The notes: a model not told the origin generated them from the letters alone. 64,000 bases of DNA from Plumapathes pennacea (GCA_964036295.1 OZ038471.1:5020001-5084000), one strand, 5' to 3'; shown: positions 22,415 through 36,570, counted from the first letter of the stretch. Numbers and translations are program-made.

Positions 22415-25106
22415 TTAAGAGACATTATCGTACCGTGAGGAACTTAAGTTTGGGCGGAGCACGTCCATCTTCTTTTTGGCTTTTCTGTGCCAAAGTATCT
22501 CAGCACCCAGTATTATGAAAGAGAGCAAGAGTCCAATGGAAAGAACAATGTACACTCCTGCCATGCTCTGCAGGTCAATTCGCACACCTGAGATGGTTTA
22601 TGAACAAAACAAAATAATAGTTACGAGGTGATCATATAAGTATTACTCACAAATGCCTTACTGATCTACCTTCTTTTCTGTGCTTGCCAGTAAATGTTTG
22701 TTAGGCTCCTTTCGTACTGTAAAACTTAAACTGAAATAAAGTTGATATTTACAATTTTTCAATTAAATATGAACGACACTTTGGCAACGAGAAATGTATT
22801 CTATGTCGGTGGCTGTTCCGGACTCTGTGTCTGTATCTCTGCATCAGTGTGTCTTTCATCGTGTGGTCTAAAACGGGGTTACGGTATCAAGCTAGAAAAC
22901 CACCAAGATGTCTAATTCACGCATAGATGCGTGAATTAAATTGTAGTCTACAGTCAAGTCTCTCAGGACGGACACAGTGTAAGGCGGACACACCGTGCCA
23001 ATCAAACAAGGTTTGTTGATCCCGGCCGGCCGAACTTCATTTATTTGTCTGTATCTAAATTCTCAATAAACCGGACACTTCCACAAGGCGGACTCCTAGA
23101 CCAGGTTCCGAAGACGTCCGTCTTATAGGAAGTTCGCTGTATTCAAGGCAAGGCGTGCGAAATATGCTTTGATTTATACCAGAATAGTAATAAAAAAACA
23201 CTTACCAGTTGTCTTCTTCTCTCGGCACATGCTTGCGTGGTCCCACCATTTTGTTCGTAAAGCATCCAGGTATCCCTTCTGGCGCAGGCGCAGCATGGTC
23301 AGGGAGATTTCTTTTAACCGTAAGTCATTTTCCTGCATGGCGATCGCAAGCCCGGTCTCCATGTTTAAACAAGGAACTGTACAAGAAGAAAAAGAAGAGT
23401 AAACCGATATTTTTCCCTGATCGGGATGTGGTCGGGATTTGGTCGACATGTGGTCGTAATGTGGTCGGGATTTGGTCGGTAACAACGACTCACCCGTCGT
23501 CAGGTCACACGGCTCTTTCTGGACCTGATACTCCAGAACTGGACCATCACCTATGAAGATGTAATCTCTCTGGCGAGCCCACTCAAAGCCTTCTCGTGAG
23601 CCTGCAGGGAACTCTTTCTCTTGATTCATCTTCTTCCAAGCCTCTTGGTAAAGCTTGTGCCGACTGGAGCGGAAGAACTCGTAGGTGAACGATGACATGG
23701 TTACTCCAATGCCGTAGTCCGATTTCAAGGCGTCTTCTAGATTCCTTATGTGGTGCCTTGTGCTTTTCACAGTGAAAAAAGCAGCCAGATTTGCCGTGTA
23801 GGTAGCAACCCAGACCAGAATGCAGAACCAGTAGCAGCCCACCAAGACTCGACCTGAAGAAAGTAAGTGACGTCATTGACCTACACACGCGCGGACGTAC
23901 GCACCCTCGCACACGCGTGAACCGTACACAAACCCATCATACACACATACGTGCGCTCATATGCGACATGCTCTTATAGTTCACAGACTTGAAGAACGCA
24001 AGCTAACACAGACACACAAAACAAATACGTACACGAGCACGAGCACGAGCACGAGCACGAACACGAACGTAAATGCGGGCACGAACATGAACACGAACAC
24101 GCGCATGCATAAGGATTTTTCAATACCTGACAGAGACTTTGGAGTGTTATCGCCTCCTTGTTGTAGCATACAGGCCAACGCGAACCAAAAGCTGTTGAAC
24201 AGGTTGAACTCTGTCGACGTTCCTTTGCCGTTTTCATTTTTATACCCATAAGGACTGAAGTAATTTAACGTGAAAATGCATAACGTCACGACCAACAGAC
24301 AGACCAAGACCATGATCCAGACGGGAATTTGGAAGGGCATCATAAACTGGAGGTAATCAATTTTTTCCACGAACTTCTTCTTCATTATCATTTTTGTTGT
24401 GTAGTACATGAAGGGTATGGTGAAGTCAACGACGCTTTCTCTGGATTTTGTGACGCTTAGTCCCGATAACGCCATGTCTGCTTTCTGAAAGAACAAATAA
24501 ACATTTCCACTGTAAGGTCTTAGAGATCGTTATACGTTTTAACTCTTTTACAAAATTTTACTTTAATTTTAATTTCTTTTTTCAGTTTCCCACCAGGGAT
24601 ATACAGTGGACTCTCTCTGAGGCGGCCACCCTCGGGACTAGATTTAGTGTCCGCCTCAGAGAGGTGTCCGCCTTAGAGAGAGTTCAGTTACAGAGAAACA
24701 AGAGAAAATCGGCAAGGACACCTCTTTAGAGGGGTGTTCGCTTAGAGAGTGTTGACTGTACAGCTAGTCAACTGCCTCTAAGCGGACACCTTTCTAAAGC
24801 GGACACATCTCTAAGACGGACAGCATACAGAGTTTGGTCCTTGCCAATTTTCTCTTGTTTCTCTGTAACTGAACTTTCTCTAAGGCGGACAGCATGCAGA
24901 TTTGGTCCTTGCCAATTTTCACTTGTTTCTCTGTAACTGAAATCTCTTTAAGGCGGACACTAAATCTAGTCCCGAGGGTGTCCGCCTGAGAGAGAGTTCG
25001 CTGTATTACATGATAAGGAAAGCTTGTCGTTTGATAACTTCTCACGGATAAAAGCTGATTAAACTATCAACTCAATATATCACTCTTGACTTACATGCTG
25101 GGACAA

Positions 25107-25138
<32 letters not shown>

Positions 25139-28100
25139 CCATCATCATCAACAAACTATGAAAATGACTACGACATCGTACCTTCCTCACTAATTCTCCA
25201 ATGAGTCCATTCCACGTTCCGTTCATTTTTGCACCAAAGGCACCATCTGGGGAAAGCTTGATTTCGTAAGTGAACTTTAGCTCTGACGCTAGTTTGTCGA
25301 GCATATCGATGCAGTAACCTTCATATTCAGTCCGGTTCTTCTCGGAATTGTAAGTGGAGATTATAAATGGATGGAACTGTTGGAATCAAGAAACCAACAG
25401 TGAAAATGTGAAGATAACAAAATGCACTGGGATTCTTTCTTTAATATCTCTTTCACTCCATTCAAGAAGAAAATACATGAGTGATACAACAAGGACTGGT
25501 AATTCAACAAGAGATATGTCATACAAATTGAATAATTTGGCTTTTGGTACAGGTCTTGATAAAAGCTGACTGAACTATCAATTCTCTCTACATCACTCAT
25601 ATAAATATTCATCTTAAAAGTTTGGGAGAGTTTGTTTTTCGATCTAACCTCTAGTACGAGTACTTTCAGCTTCTTTCCCTCCACTTTTGAATCATCACCT
25701 CCATGCGGTTGATTTTGTTGAAGATTTTGCGTCAGGATGCCTTTGCTTGAACTCCACACACCAGTCTGAAATATAGACATGAAACATAATGATTTAACAT
25801 CTAAAATCAGTTGTTTGCGCTTTCTATCTGTGCAGCGGACAACAAACAACAAACACACTGGCCCAATTAAACTAAATTAAACTAACCCCCGGCAAATTCT
25901 TTCTATCGTCTTTTTGGGCAAGAAAACTGCAGAGTTTTGATTGGAGACGAACTAAAATATTTGTTCTAGCTCAAAACATAGCAGGGAAGTCGTTTTGAAA
26001 GCAAAACTTTTCTATTTTCAGGCTTTAAATTAATGACAAAATTTCGAACTAATTGAGGGTTAGCCTGATCGTGGTTCGAACAACACTGGGTCCTGGCATT
26101 TAGTCTTGCTTTGTGTGTGTATCAGTATGACATAGTGACAGTATGTTAACAGCGAGTAGCTTACACTATACTGGTGTTTGCAGACTGAAAAGTCTAAATA
26201 GTTGTCGTACAACATTTCTGGCCTGACAGACAAGTTTGCTCTGAACTTCATTCATGGCAATTCCTACACCTCGTTATTATGCAGATTCTTTTTGATTCCT
26301 GGGAACGACAATTTCTACTTACCACAACACACTAGTTTCTCGCTCTCTGATTGGTCGATTTACCGTGGTAAATAAGAGTCCAGACAACGATGCTGACGCC
26401 AGCGTGTCACGCTTTGCAACGAAATACAACGAAACTTTCATGTATTCATGTGCATTGATTCACTAACCTTTATAAATAAATTATTTTGCAGGTTCACAAC
26501 GTCGAGTTCAATGGGTCTTCGTAAACCGTTTGCTTCAAACTGAACTGTTCCGCTGACACCTTCATATTTAGCCTGAAAGATACACAGTGAGGCTTTGGTC
26601 GTCTGCACACGTGCAATGCAAGCATAAGCGCCAATACAAGAAAAATTACACGTAAAGCTACTTAATAATATGTAACGCGGTCCAACCTGTGCAAAAGCCC
26701 CATTTTCTTAAATGTGTGCGACTTATATTATTGACCTAACTTATAATAGAGTATTGAGTCCTAGTATTGAGCTTCTTGGCTAAGTCTTCATTGAGGTTTC
26801 ACGTAACATTATACACTCTGAACTAAGAAATCTGCACTTAAACTCACAGTTGTGTGCAATGAGTGCTGACTAAAATAAGATGACCGCAGAGCTAGAAAAC
26901 GTATTACGTGAGAATATCGCAACCACGTTTTGCTCTTACACTTGATTGGCCAAGATTGTTGCTAAGCTTGTTAGGACCAATCGGAAAGCGTAGAAAAAGC
27001 AAAACCAAACCAATCACAAAATTTCTTTCGTTTCACACAATACCTCTTTCATATGACGCAATATTGACGCGCCATATGGCCCAGAGCTAAACAGTTGTGC
27101 CCAGCTTTCCTTGTTTGACAACTCTGCGAGAGCCTGGGCGAGTACTTGACCTGCGTCGTAACTCAAGGCCGCGCTTTCCTGTGAAAAATCAAAAATAATG
27201 TAACGAAAGGATAAAGTTTGGAGTGCAAGAGTCAACACACATGATCCGTACAACACTATAAGAGCCGGATCTATAAGTTGTTTTAAAATAGAAAATCTCC
27301 GTTACTTAGAAGAGTTATTTAAAAGAGTTAATAGTTTTTAAGAAAGAACATCAAAGCTACAGCAGAAGGTAATATTACCTTCATGGAGAGAAGATCAATT
27401 GCAGGACTGTTGATCTGCAATCTGAGCTTTGTTTCAAACGGTCCAGAGGCTTTGGTATGCTTTCGAGGCAATCGGAAGCCAACAATCAAGCTATTCGGGT
27501 CTGCTGTGATATTCGCTGGTATCTAGAGAAAGGTAAACGTAAAACACAGTGTTCAGTAATCACGGCTAATTTTTACAGAAACTGTCCAAGGCAAGGGTAA
27601 GAGAAACAGTTGAATAGATAAATCGACAGTTGCCTTCTAAGACAAAGTACCTGCAGTCAACTCTCTCTAAGCGGACACCTCCCTAAAGCGGACACCTCTC
27701 TAAGGCGGACAGCATACAGATTTGGTCCTTGCCAATTTTCACTTCTTTCTCTGTAACTGAACTCTCTCTGAGGCGGACAGCATACAGATTTGGTCTTTGC
27801 TGATTTCCCCTTGTTTCTCTGTAACTGAACTCTCTCTAAGCGGATACGTCTCTAAAGCGAATACCTCTCTAAGGCGGACAGCATGCAGATTTGGTCTTTG
27901 CCAATTTTCAGTTGTTTCTCTGTAACTAAATTCTCTCTGAGGCGGACAGCATGCAGATTTAGTCTTTGCCAATTTTCAGTTGTTTCTCTGTAGCTGAACT
28001 CTCTCTGAGGCGGAACCCTCCCAAAGGCGGACAGTAAATGCTATTCCTGAGGGTGTTCGCCTCAAAGAGAGTTCACAGTCACGAAACGACATGGAAGATT

Positions 28101-30124
28101 GCAAATAAGAAATAAGGGGAAGATTAAATTATTCATCAAGGCGTCATACGGAACAAGGAATCTTACCTCGCCTTGAAGAATCCAAACAAAATGCTGTGAA
28201 GGCTTGCAGTTTTCCTAAGCAACAGTTAAAATACGAGCCATCAAGTTATGGACTATAAATTGCTATTATACTCGATGCCCATTAGTTAAACTCTTTTCAA
28301 TAATTGTGTGAAAACGGCGACTGTTTTTAGTTCAGGTGATAAAAATCTGTTCTTGCGGAAAAAGTCTAAGATCTTACCTGCAACAAAAGCTTCCGTTGGT
28401 ACTGCTCGCCAGCGTACAATAACACAACATGCGCACGTATCTTCAACAGCTCCCTTGTTGTCCTCGTCACCACATGGTCTATCGTTTCGTTTCCGTGTAT
28501 ATTGAGTTGAAGCAAGTGCACTTTGGTTTTCTCTGTTTTAACCAACGTCCTGAAGTAGGTAGTCTCATAGAGGAGATTCGCTGTAGAAAAAACGTCAGGT
28601 TTACGGTAAGAACTCGTAAAATACCTTTAACTTGGTCTGCGGGTTGGGTTTGCTTTTTTTTGAGCTGTAACACTGAGTCAAAGTTGATGACTGTGCAATT
28701 GAGAAAGGCACTGTACCAGACGTTGATGATGATGAAGGAGAAGAGAAAAGGAAGAAGCGGAAGTGTGAAAAAAAAAAAAAGAAGAAAGTATAATGAGGCA
28801 AATCTTCAAATGGATCATAATTTTGCGACTATACCTTCATGTAAGACCACAATGTTAGTCCAGTGAAATAAGTCTAGCAGCTCCACCGTAGCACGAGCGT
28901 GGCCCGAGTAACCCGCTGATAGTGATAGCACAGTTTTGTATATGTGGCAGTGGTCATGGTCACCATGGAAACGGATGAGCGGTATACCGGTAATGGTGCT
29001 TAGTACGCAGGCGCGAGCAGATAGCGGGCTTCCGTCGATAAGAGCCACCACGTTTTGTTGCAGGAGTAATGTCGCTAAAAAACAAAAAAATACAATAACA
29101 AATTATGTCATTATTCTGATACCATTGATAAGTACGTTTGTACTTATATATGGGCAAGCGTTTGATTGGTGGTGGGCCCTCAAACAAAGTTAGGGTTAGC
29201 TACGTCATAGGAACCTAAAACAAAACATTAATTACGTTGTGTGGACTAGAGAAGTACTTCAAGATAATCTCTATAAACCACAAAAACATAAGTATGTGTA
29301 TCTATCCTGTTGCATCTTTATTATCCTGTACCAACATTTTAGTTTGCTTCGACAAAGGGCTAACGCTCCAAACGTCAGCTTACCCATTTTTACGCCATTA
29401 CCAACGTATCCACGTCAACCTTGAGTTGACAAAAACGTTTATCTCTAACCCCGACGGCTGACCAAGATTCCAAAGGGACTCCATCGTCATCTATCTATCT
29501 AGCTAGCTTGTCTCACAAATTGACAGTTATAACCAACAACTTACCATGACGATAGAAATCCTCATGCCCTGAAGAAGTCCGGGTCTTAATTACAAATGGA
29601 TTTTTGCTCTGATTTGAAGTCTTGGCGTTTGTCTGATCCAAGGAGACATTCAGCGATGCCACGTCTTGCTCATCAGAAAAGTTAATGAGATCTAGTGCCG
29701 GTAAATAAGTACAGTGTTAGCTATTGGACTAATTTAGTACTTGCTCTAAAATGGAAATCTGATTTTGGTGCGTGCTTTGTCTAGATTTCAACCAACGTTC
29801 TCGGGAAGACATATGAATAAAGCATTCGAAGACGCGAACGAAAGAGCGAAGAATTCAATTATCTACATTTTTTGTAATTTGTCTTGTTTTATTGTTGTCA
29901 TTCTCGACTCTTTCCCATACAGCTCAAAATGCCGTCTAGATCACACTACCTGTTCGTTGATTTAACTACTGGAAAGAGAAAAGTAGCCTTGCAAAAGAAG
30001 AGCCCGACGCTAATCCAGAATACTTACCTAAGTAAAGAACTGTCGGTTGTGCAGCGCACTGCTCCAAAACCACAGCAATTGCAAGGTATATGACCAACTT
30101 CTCAGTAGCACTCGCCTCGTTCAT
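22415..30124 (-). CDS. iGluR subunit gene C (complete, 830 aa)
   Basis: Minus-strand ionotropic glutamate receptor. Exons in transcription order: 30028-30124, 29545-29691, 28835-29074, 28378-28580, 28167-28214, 27379-27522, 27044-27178, 26468-26572, 25649-25765, 25182-25376, 24127-24484, 23494-23853, 23206-23376, 22415-22587; 2493 nt, 830 codons plus TAA. Signal peptide: MNEASATEKLVIYLAIAVVL. S1 holds TEYEGYCID and SGLSVTKSRE: Gly replaces the usual Pro, and the Arg is kept. The pore reads [12 protein letters not shown] and M3 reads [12 protein letters not shown]2 has SSFTYEFF, FIGDGPVLEY and EPCD, and ends WWDHASMC. M4 lies in the last exon, which runs on to a basic tail ending RYDNVS. The separate acidic tail exon of A, B and D is not found here; a splice at 22427/22428 into lower coordinates is possible but unsupported. 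Introns carry two GGCGGACA-type elements. It is the source of pseudogene C'. Confidence 0.93.
22950..23140. repeat. GGCGGACA-type repeat, degenerate copy
   Basis: Contains tctctcaggacggacaca, aaggcggacac and ggaagttcgctgtatt, the ends of the GGCGGACA family, in the intron before the gene C M4 exon. Confidence 0.6.
24030..24110. repeat. Hexamer minisatellite (ACGAGC/ACGAAC)n
   Basis: Degenerate hexamer array in the gene C intron between the pore and M3 exons. The copy in C' is at 52925-53010 with a different repeat count. Confidence 0.85.
24602..25007. mobile_element. GGCGGACA element in gene C intron
   Basis: Inverted ends of about 50 bp (tacagtggactctctctgag on the left; complement of tacagcgaactctctctcag on the right) enclose units of about 65 bp with aggcggacagcat, cagatttggtccttgccaatt and ttgtttctctgtaactgaa. 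MITE-like, non-coding. Confidence 0.8.
25107..25150. repeat. (CAT)n microsatellite
   Basis: Trinucleotide run with one interruption, in a gene C intron near the donor of the first S1 exon. Confidence 0.95.
27653..28079. mobile_element. GGCGGACA element, second copy in gene C
   Basis: Same family as 24602-25007: begins cagtcaactctctctaagcg, ends gagttcacagt, with about five internal units of 65 bp. In the intron between exons 28167 and 27522. Confidence 0.8.
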
Positions 30125-31361
30125 TTCAAAGCTCTTCTAATTATTGCTACATGTGTCAAGTCAGAATATATAAATGGCACTCTTATCTGCGGTCGAGAAA
30201 TTTGCTTGGCAACGGCCGGTGCTTAGCCATAACATAAAATTTATTCTTTAATACCGCTAATTCACGCTTCTGTTTAATTTTACCATTTAAAAAATCATAT
30301 AAAGAATATAGAGTTAGGGAAATATTTTAAAACAATGTTAAGAAAGGCACTAGGTATGTTGCGTGCAAAATTATCAAATTGGAATATTTAAGTCGACATT
30401 ATTGCAAGTCAGCTAGTTTTTTAATTAAAAATCTAACACATACGTAATTAGTTTCAAGGTGTCTTTCCTAAAGGCATTGTTAATTGTGAGAAATACCTGC
30501 AACATTAAATTTTAAAAGGTCTTCTTTTATCCCAATGATATGAATCATTGTTACTCGTGTTCTTGATAACGAACTGTAAAATGAGTGTGCAATTTGTTAA
30601 GAGATAGAAAGGCTGTAGCTAAGCACGAAACTGTTGTATTATTTCCGGCTGGCTTAGTTTTAAAAGCAACAAATCCTGAAATAGACTTTTTAAGTGACGC
30701 TGAATTTTAGTTCATAACATATTAATCAAGAAAATTTCATAATATTTTAGTCAGTCATTTTCAGCCACACCAAAACATAGAAACAATTAAATTAACGATC
30801 CGCGTTGTTGAAAATGTTAATTAAAAAAATCCCACCCGCGATTTGCCTACCAACGGGAAGTTTTAATTTGAAAAGCGTGGAAACTTTGCTGATTAAAACT
30901 ATCTGTTTTTTTTCTTTACATTTTCTGATGAAAAGTTGTCAAAGGAAGATCGAAATAACGCTTCTATTGTTATTTGATGTAAAATCATTTGCTTCATTTA
31001 ATATATTTACGTCAGTTGCCACAACTTTTTTGATATTATATTGGGCTCGTGCAAGTTGACGTCACAAACCACGTGATTTTTGTATATTAGTATCTTTTTT
31101 CCAGCTCGTGATTGATACCAAGTTGATACATATTAATTGTCATTCTTGTTTATGATTGGCTTAGCCAACGGTCCGGTTACTATTACAAAGTGTCCGATTC
31201 ATTACTAAGTACAGAGGGAGTATTAACCATTCATATTCAAGCAAATTACGATGTATATGATTAATCATAGAAGCAAAGAGACAATTAAGCTCCGAAAAAG
31301 TGAATTTATTCACTTCACATAACAATGCTCGTAATTTTTATGTTTGCATTGCGTTATAGTT

Positions 31362-31364
<3 letters not shown>

Positions 31365-31397
<33 letters not shown>

Positions 31398-31407
31398 GTA
31401 ATAATAA
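31365..31407. repeat. (TAA)n microsatellite
   Basis: About 14 trinucleotide units with one G interruption. Confidence 0.95.
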
Positions 31408-31727
31408 CTATATTTAAGTGTATTTACCTTTTGACAAACTAATATGGATTGTATATACATGCTTGCATTTTACATAGCTTACTCAATTTAATGTATAACA
31501 GTTACAGTATAAAGGTTTTTTCGCATTTGGTTTGCTTGACATAAAGTCACATATTTTCTGAACGCTTAATGTGGGTGAAAAAATTCGGGCTTGTTTTCTG
31601 ATAACTCACTTAATTGATTATATAGCATTTTCATTTTCATTGCATTTATATCTTCATTTATCTAAAATACATACAATTTGTCTCACTTTTCTTATTTCCG
31701 CTTTATACTCAGGTAAAGTGGCTTTCA

Positions 31728-31927
31728 GAGTGATCAACTTCGTTTTCTCCTTCAGTTTCTCACCATAAAGATATATGATACAGTAGGGAGAACTTGGCTT
31801 TTGATATCTTGCTCAGATGGTAGATGATTAAACTATCAATTCTCAATACATCACTCATACATTTTCCTCTTAAAAGGCTGTGAGACCGTGAGAATCTTCT
31901 TTTTGAACTTGGGAGTGAAAGGGTTAA
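31728..31927. repeat. CACTCCCAAG-type MITE, downstream of gene D
   Basis: Contains gatcaacttcgttttctcct, tttctcaccataaagatata and ends cttgggagtgaaagggttaa; ends immediately before the gene D stop codon, so the gene D 3' UTR probably runs through it. Confidence 0.8.
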
Positions 31928-31933
31928 AATATC

Positions 31934-34900
31934 CTACGAATCCTGCACAGGCAAGTCGTATTCTTCAGTTCCTGGGTTGTCTTGAGAAATCCTGGTCAAA
32001 ACATAACTGTCATGAATAGCTATAGCTTCTTTTAGGACAAATTCAGTTGAGAAACTGTGGGACCACTTCTAATTTTTGAATCATCAAATGCATGAAACCC
32101 AAAAGGTGTGACCACTCAAGTGAAAGCTATGAATGAGTACATTCTAATGGCACTGTTAACTTCCAACTCCTAGTGAACTGTCAACTGAAAACTAAAGGTA
32201 CGACCGCTCAAATGAGTACTTTCTAATAGTATGTATTTATGTTGCTGTTGAGGGGAGTTAATAGTTTTATAAGTTTATTGTGAAAGAGTTAATGGCGTAA
32301 GTAGGCTTCAACCAACACACGGGTCTCACCTTGAAGTACGCAAGTTCTGCAGATCTTTCAGCCTCTTTTCTTTGCCCCTTTTGTGCCAGTAGATTTCCAC
32401 CCCAAGCACAATAAAGGATAACAGAAGTCCCCCTGACAACGTCTTGTACACTCCAACCATGCTTTCAAGACTGACCTGCTGTCCAGACAAAGCTGCAGAA
32501 GAGTTGTAAGATGCAATGGAATGAATTATGACAAGACAGAGAAATATATTGTATATGCGAGCTTGAGTAGCTGAATTAGCCACTGCCCCGATAAACTGCT
32601 TTACTGTATCGATTTTGGTCAATTTTCAAACCTAGCCAATTTGGGACAAAGATATAAGCAAAGATGGACTTCTCCAATGATCTCCCAACTCACATTTCTA
32701 GGAAAAGCAACGTTTTTTCGACCCTTGATTTTAGGAATAATGTGGTGCCATTTCCAATGTACGGTTTCTGGCAACTACGAACGCCAATCGAACATTTAAA
32801 CAGGTGAAGTTTTAAACTTGTGCAAACCATACCATCTATATTTTCGCTTGGGCAGAGATTCTTGTGCTTCCACCATTTACGCTTTAAACGGCCCAGACTA
32901 CCTTCTCTTTGGAGGCGCAGTATTGTCAGTGAGAGATCTTTAACAAAAGAGTTGTTGGACTGGACAGCAAAGCTTAGACCTCCCTGCATGCTGAAAGCTT
33001 CAACTTTGGAGTAAACCACAGTGTTAGTAAACGTTAGTAAAATAATGAAAATAAGTGGGCTTAGGGTTATATATAGGAGCCTTACAAACGGCATAACTGC
33101 AGAAACAGAAAACTACAACTGTTATGAGCACTTGTTTGTATAATTCAAGACAAGAGTCCTTCAAGCATAAAATATTAAGGTGATGAAGAGTTATTAAAAT
33201 AGTAGTTGCATTTATTTTCTCAAAGGTTAAGTGTAACGTTATGCTAAATGTTTAGAGTGGGTTACGTTTAAACTTTGTTGTCATTTTAAGGTTAAACATG
33301 AAGAGCTTTCATAAAACAACTTTCTTATTATCTTAAGTCTATCTTCGTTTACGTTTACAGCTTTGTATTTCTTATGTTCGTTTATTCTTGCAACATTAAC
33401 TTGAGTACGGAAATATGACATAAAAAGGGTTCCTCCAATCGTAAGTTGATTCTACTCACACGTCACCAAGTCACATGGTTTCTGTATTGCCTCGTATTGG
33501 AGCAAAGGTCCATCGCTGATGTGAATGTACTTTTTCTGACGTACCCATTTTATCGCTTCCTCGAGGTTTTCTGGGAAGGCATTTTCTGATTCCATGCGCT
33601 GCCAAATTCTATGGTAATAGTCAGACTTGCTGGACTGAAAAAATGTGTAATACGAACTTGACATCGTCACACCGATCGCATAGCCTGAGTTCAGTGCGTC
33701 ATCCAAGGTTTTGATCGGCTGATGAAGGTACTGTACTGTGTAGAAGGCAGCGAGATTCGCTGTGTACGTAGAAATCCAGATCAGAATACAAAACCAGTAG
33801 CATCCGGTTAAGATGCGACCTGAAGAGAAAGGATTTTGGGCCGTTACGAAAACTTATCAGCTACAGTGTAAACACGAATAGACCGACCAAGAGTAAGTAG
33901 ACAGTACCTGATACCGCTTTTGGTGTGTTGTCGGCTCCCTGCTGTAGCATACAACCAAGCGAAAACCAGAAGCTGTTGAAGAAGCTGAATTCGGACGACG
34001 TGCCACCGCCAGATTTGTTCTTATATCCAAACGGACTGAAGTAATTCAATATAAACAGTGCGCAGGATACAACCAGAAAACAAACAAAGATCACGAGCCA
34101 TACGGGAACATCGAAAGGCTTCATGAACTGAAGAAAATGCGATGTTGTTTTGTTCTCTTTTTTCATGACCATAGAAGGACTGACGAATGTGTATGACACT
34201 GTGAAGTCTACCACTTGTTCCCTTTGTCCTGTCACAGTCAATGGGGCCACCGCCAGGTCGGCTTTCTAGTAGAAAGAAATATTGTTTTAGTACAACCGGC
34301 TGTACCCACATTTTTGACAATTCTTGATTTGTTAAACTCTCGTTTCTACTTCTACGTATCCGTTTTCAATTGAAAACGCAAAGTATTCTAAGCGGTTCGG
34401 CCTTCTGTCCACAGCTTTCCAAACGGTCATCGAAAACGGAACGTTTCGAGAACGGCTACGTCACGATGTTTGCGTGATTCAAAAACGCTATAGTGTGGAC
34501 GGAAAATTTTTCAAAACGGAAAAAGAGTTGCGTTTTAGAACCAAAACGGATTAGTGTGAACGCGCAAAAACGAATAAAAAAAAAAAAAAAAAAAAAAACA
34601 CTGTGGACGAAGAATTGTTTGATGTTTGAAAACAGAGAAAAGAAAAGCCGTTTTCAACCGAAAAGGGACTGTGTTAACGAGGCTTTAGTCGGACTGTTTA
34701 TGTCTGTTCTTGTGTCTATATTTCTCGCTCTGTGTCTGCTGTCTTTCTTTCTCTCCTCATGTCTGTAAGAGCTTGTTTTTAAATTTGTATGTATGTTTTT
34801 CTTGCCAAAAATGAGTAAACAATTCACGAGAGTGCCAAATGGATACCTTGCGAACTAGGTCTCCAATCAAACCGGTCCAGTGTCCATTAATCTCAGAACC

Positions 34901-36570
34901 AAATGCCCCATCCGTGGACGGTTGAATATCATAAGTGAACTTCAGACGTGAGGCCAGTTTGTGGAGCAGGTCAATGCAGTATCCTTCGTAACTAATTTGT
35001 CCACGAGAGTCGCGTTTGAAGAATACGAAGGGATGAGCCTTGTTGGACAACAGAATGAAAAAGTCACATATCTTCATGCTCAGCATTTTGATGCCCAGCA
35101 ACTGAAGCATAGATGTGTGGTATGTGTGCTTGTGGTGTGCACGCAGATGATACACACGGAGTTTTAAGCATGACCCTAATGTGACTATTGCGAAAGCATC
35201 TCTTTTTTATAGCACAACAATCAGAAAAGGAACAAATCAGGAACTAAGTAAATGCCCCTATTTGGTTTGAACTTAGAGAGGAACCCACACTGATAGACAA
35301 ATAGAAAGAGAGAAACAAACCTCAGCTGTCACGACGCGAAGCCTTCTTCCTTCCAGCTCTGAAGCTTCACTTTGCGTCTGATGGTTTCTTGCTAGATCTT
35401 GAGTAAGCTTCAACTTGGTCGAGTTCCATGAGCCGATCTGGAATTAGTTTTGTACAAATCGCATAAATATGTATTATATCGATATGTGTTCTTCTCAACA
35501 CTCGGGCGTGTTTTTCTCTCATCTATCTTTCTTTTTCTTTGTTTAATTATCTGTGTGTCTAGCTATTTTGTCTCTCATTTCATGATAAAAGAAATAAATG
35601 GGTCCCTGAAAAATTTGTGAACACTTGTCACGATTGATTTCGGGAGACATTACTTTTGCTTTGAGTTTTAGTTGGATGAAGCAGGCTTTGCAACACTCTC
35701 GACCAATCAGGAGCATTAGCAAAACCAACAGTCTACGATATTATTGCATGGTGATGCAAAAATGTCAATTTAAAGCCGCTCTTACAAATTAATGCGGCGC
35801 AGTAGCTTAAGTTGAATACCTTAATAAAGGAGTTATTCTGCAGGTTCATCACATCGAGCTCAACAGAGGTTCTCAAACCATTTTTATCGAACTGTATGGT
35901 TCCAGTAATGCCTTGAATTTGTACCTAATTAGAGAAAGATCTGGCAATATAAACGTAAAACCCAACGCAATTCAATGTGCGAAAACCTGGGTCCAAAATA
36001 TCGACCTTGAAATGGGGAGTAGCCAATCTATTACTGTTCTCTTGAAACTATAGTTTTAGTGCTGTGGCATACTTCGTGTATGTAATGATACAGTACAAGG
36101 GTGTATAATGACTTGACCTTCCGACACCGGTGCTATCACTGAGAAACGAAGGATCATGAAAGCAGGCATGGTGTTGTTCAATTTGTACCCATCAAGTTCT
36201 TTCCGTAGTTCATATATATAACCTTTCATAACTAATTCTGTAACACGGTTTCAAACTCAGAAGACTAAAGTGCAAAGTATCAAATTTACCTTCTTTAACA
36301 ATTTTATCTCCCGTTTTTTGAGTGAAAAATCAGCAAAGACCTGAGTGACCAATTTACCAGCGTCGTGTGCAAGTACAGCGTTTTCCTGATAAGAGATGAA
36401 TGGATTATTGAGAACACAATACCGAACTACTCTTTTCCATTTGATTATGTCATGTATTAGTCTAGTGAGACTTCAGAGTGAGGTAGTAGTTCAGATTTCC
36501 GTAAAGGAGGAAAATCTAAAAGACGCAATAAAAAAAACCAAAACAAAACAAAACCCTATCCGATGTAGAG

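Larger units (their letters stand above)
30125..31933. other. Intergenic C-D
   Basis: AT-rich spacer with the gene C upstream region. Contains a (TAA)n run and a CACTCCCAAG-type element. No gene. Confidence 0.7.

Noticed and set aside
22066-22425. Minus-strand frame after a good acceptor (tccatcctcag) as an extra gene C tail
   Set aside because: It overlaps an old dispersed repeat fragment, has no similarity to the tails of A, B or D, and gene C already has an in-frame stop.
23174-23845. 223-codon minus-strand open frame as a single exon
   Set aside because: It joins two true exons (23494-23853 and 23206-23376) through a short intron that happens to stay open. Clear GT-AG sites and homology to the other copies show the intron.
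23981-24496. Long frame extending the gene C pore exon into the ACGAGC minisatellite
   Set aside because: The exon ends at the conserved donor 24127/24126; the extension translates the repeat into low-complexity V/F/L residues.
24602-28079. Regular 65-bp units as a CRISPR-like array
   Set aside because: Units are continuous tandem repeats with transposon-like inverted ends in a eukaryotic intron; there are no unique spacers.
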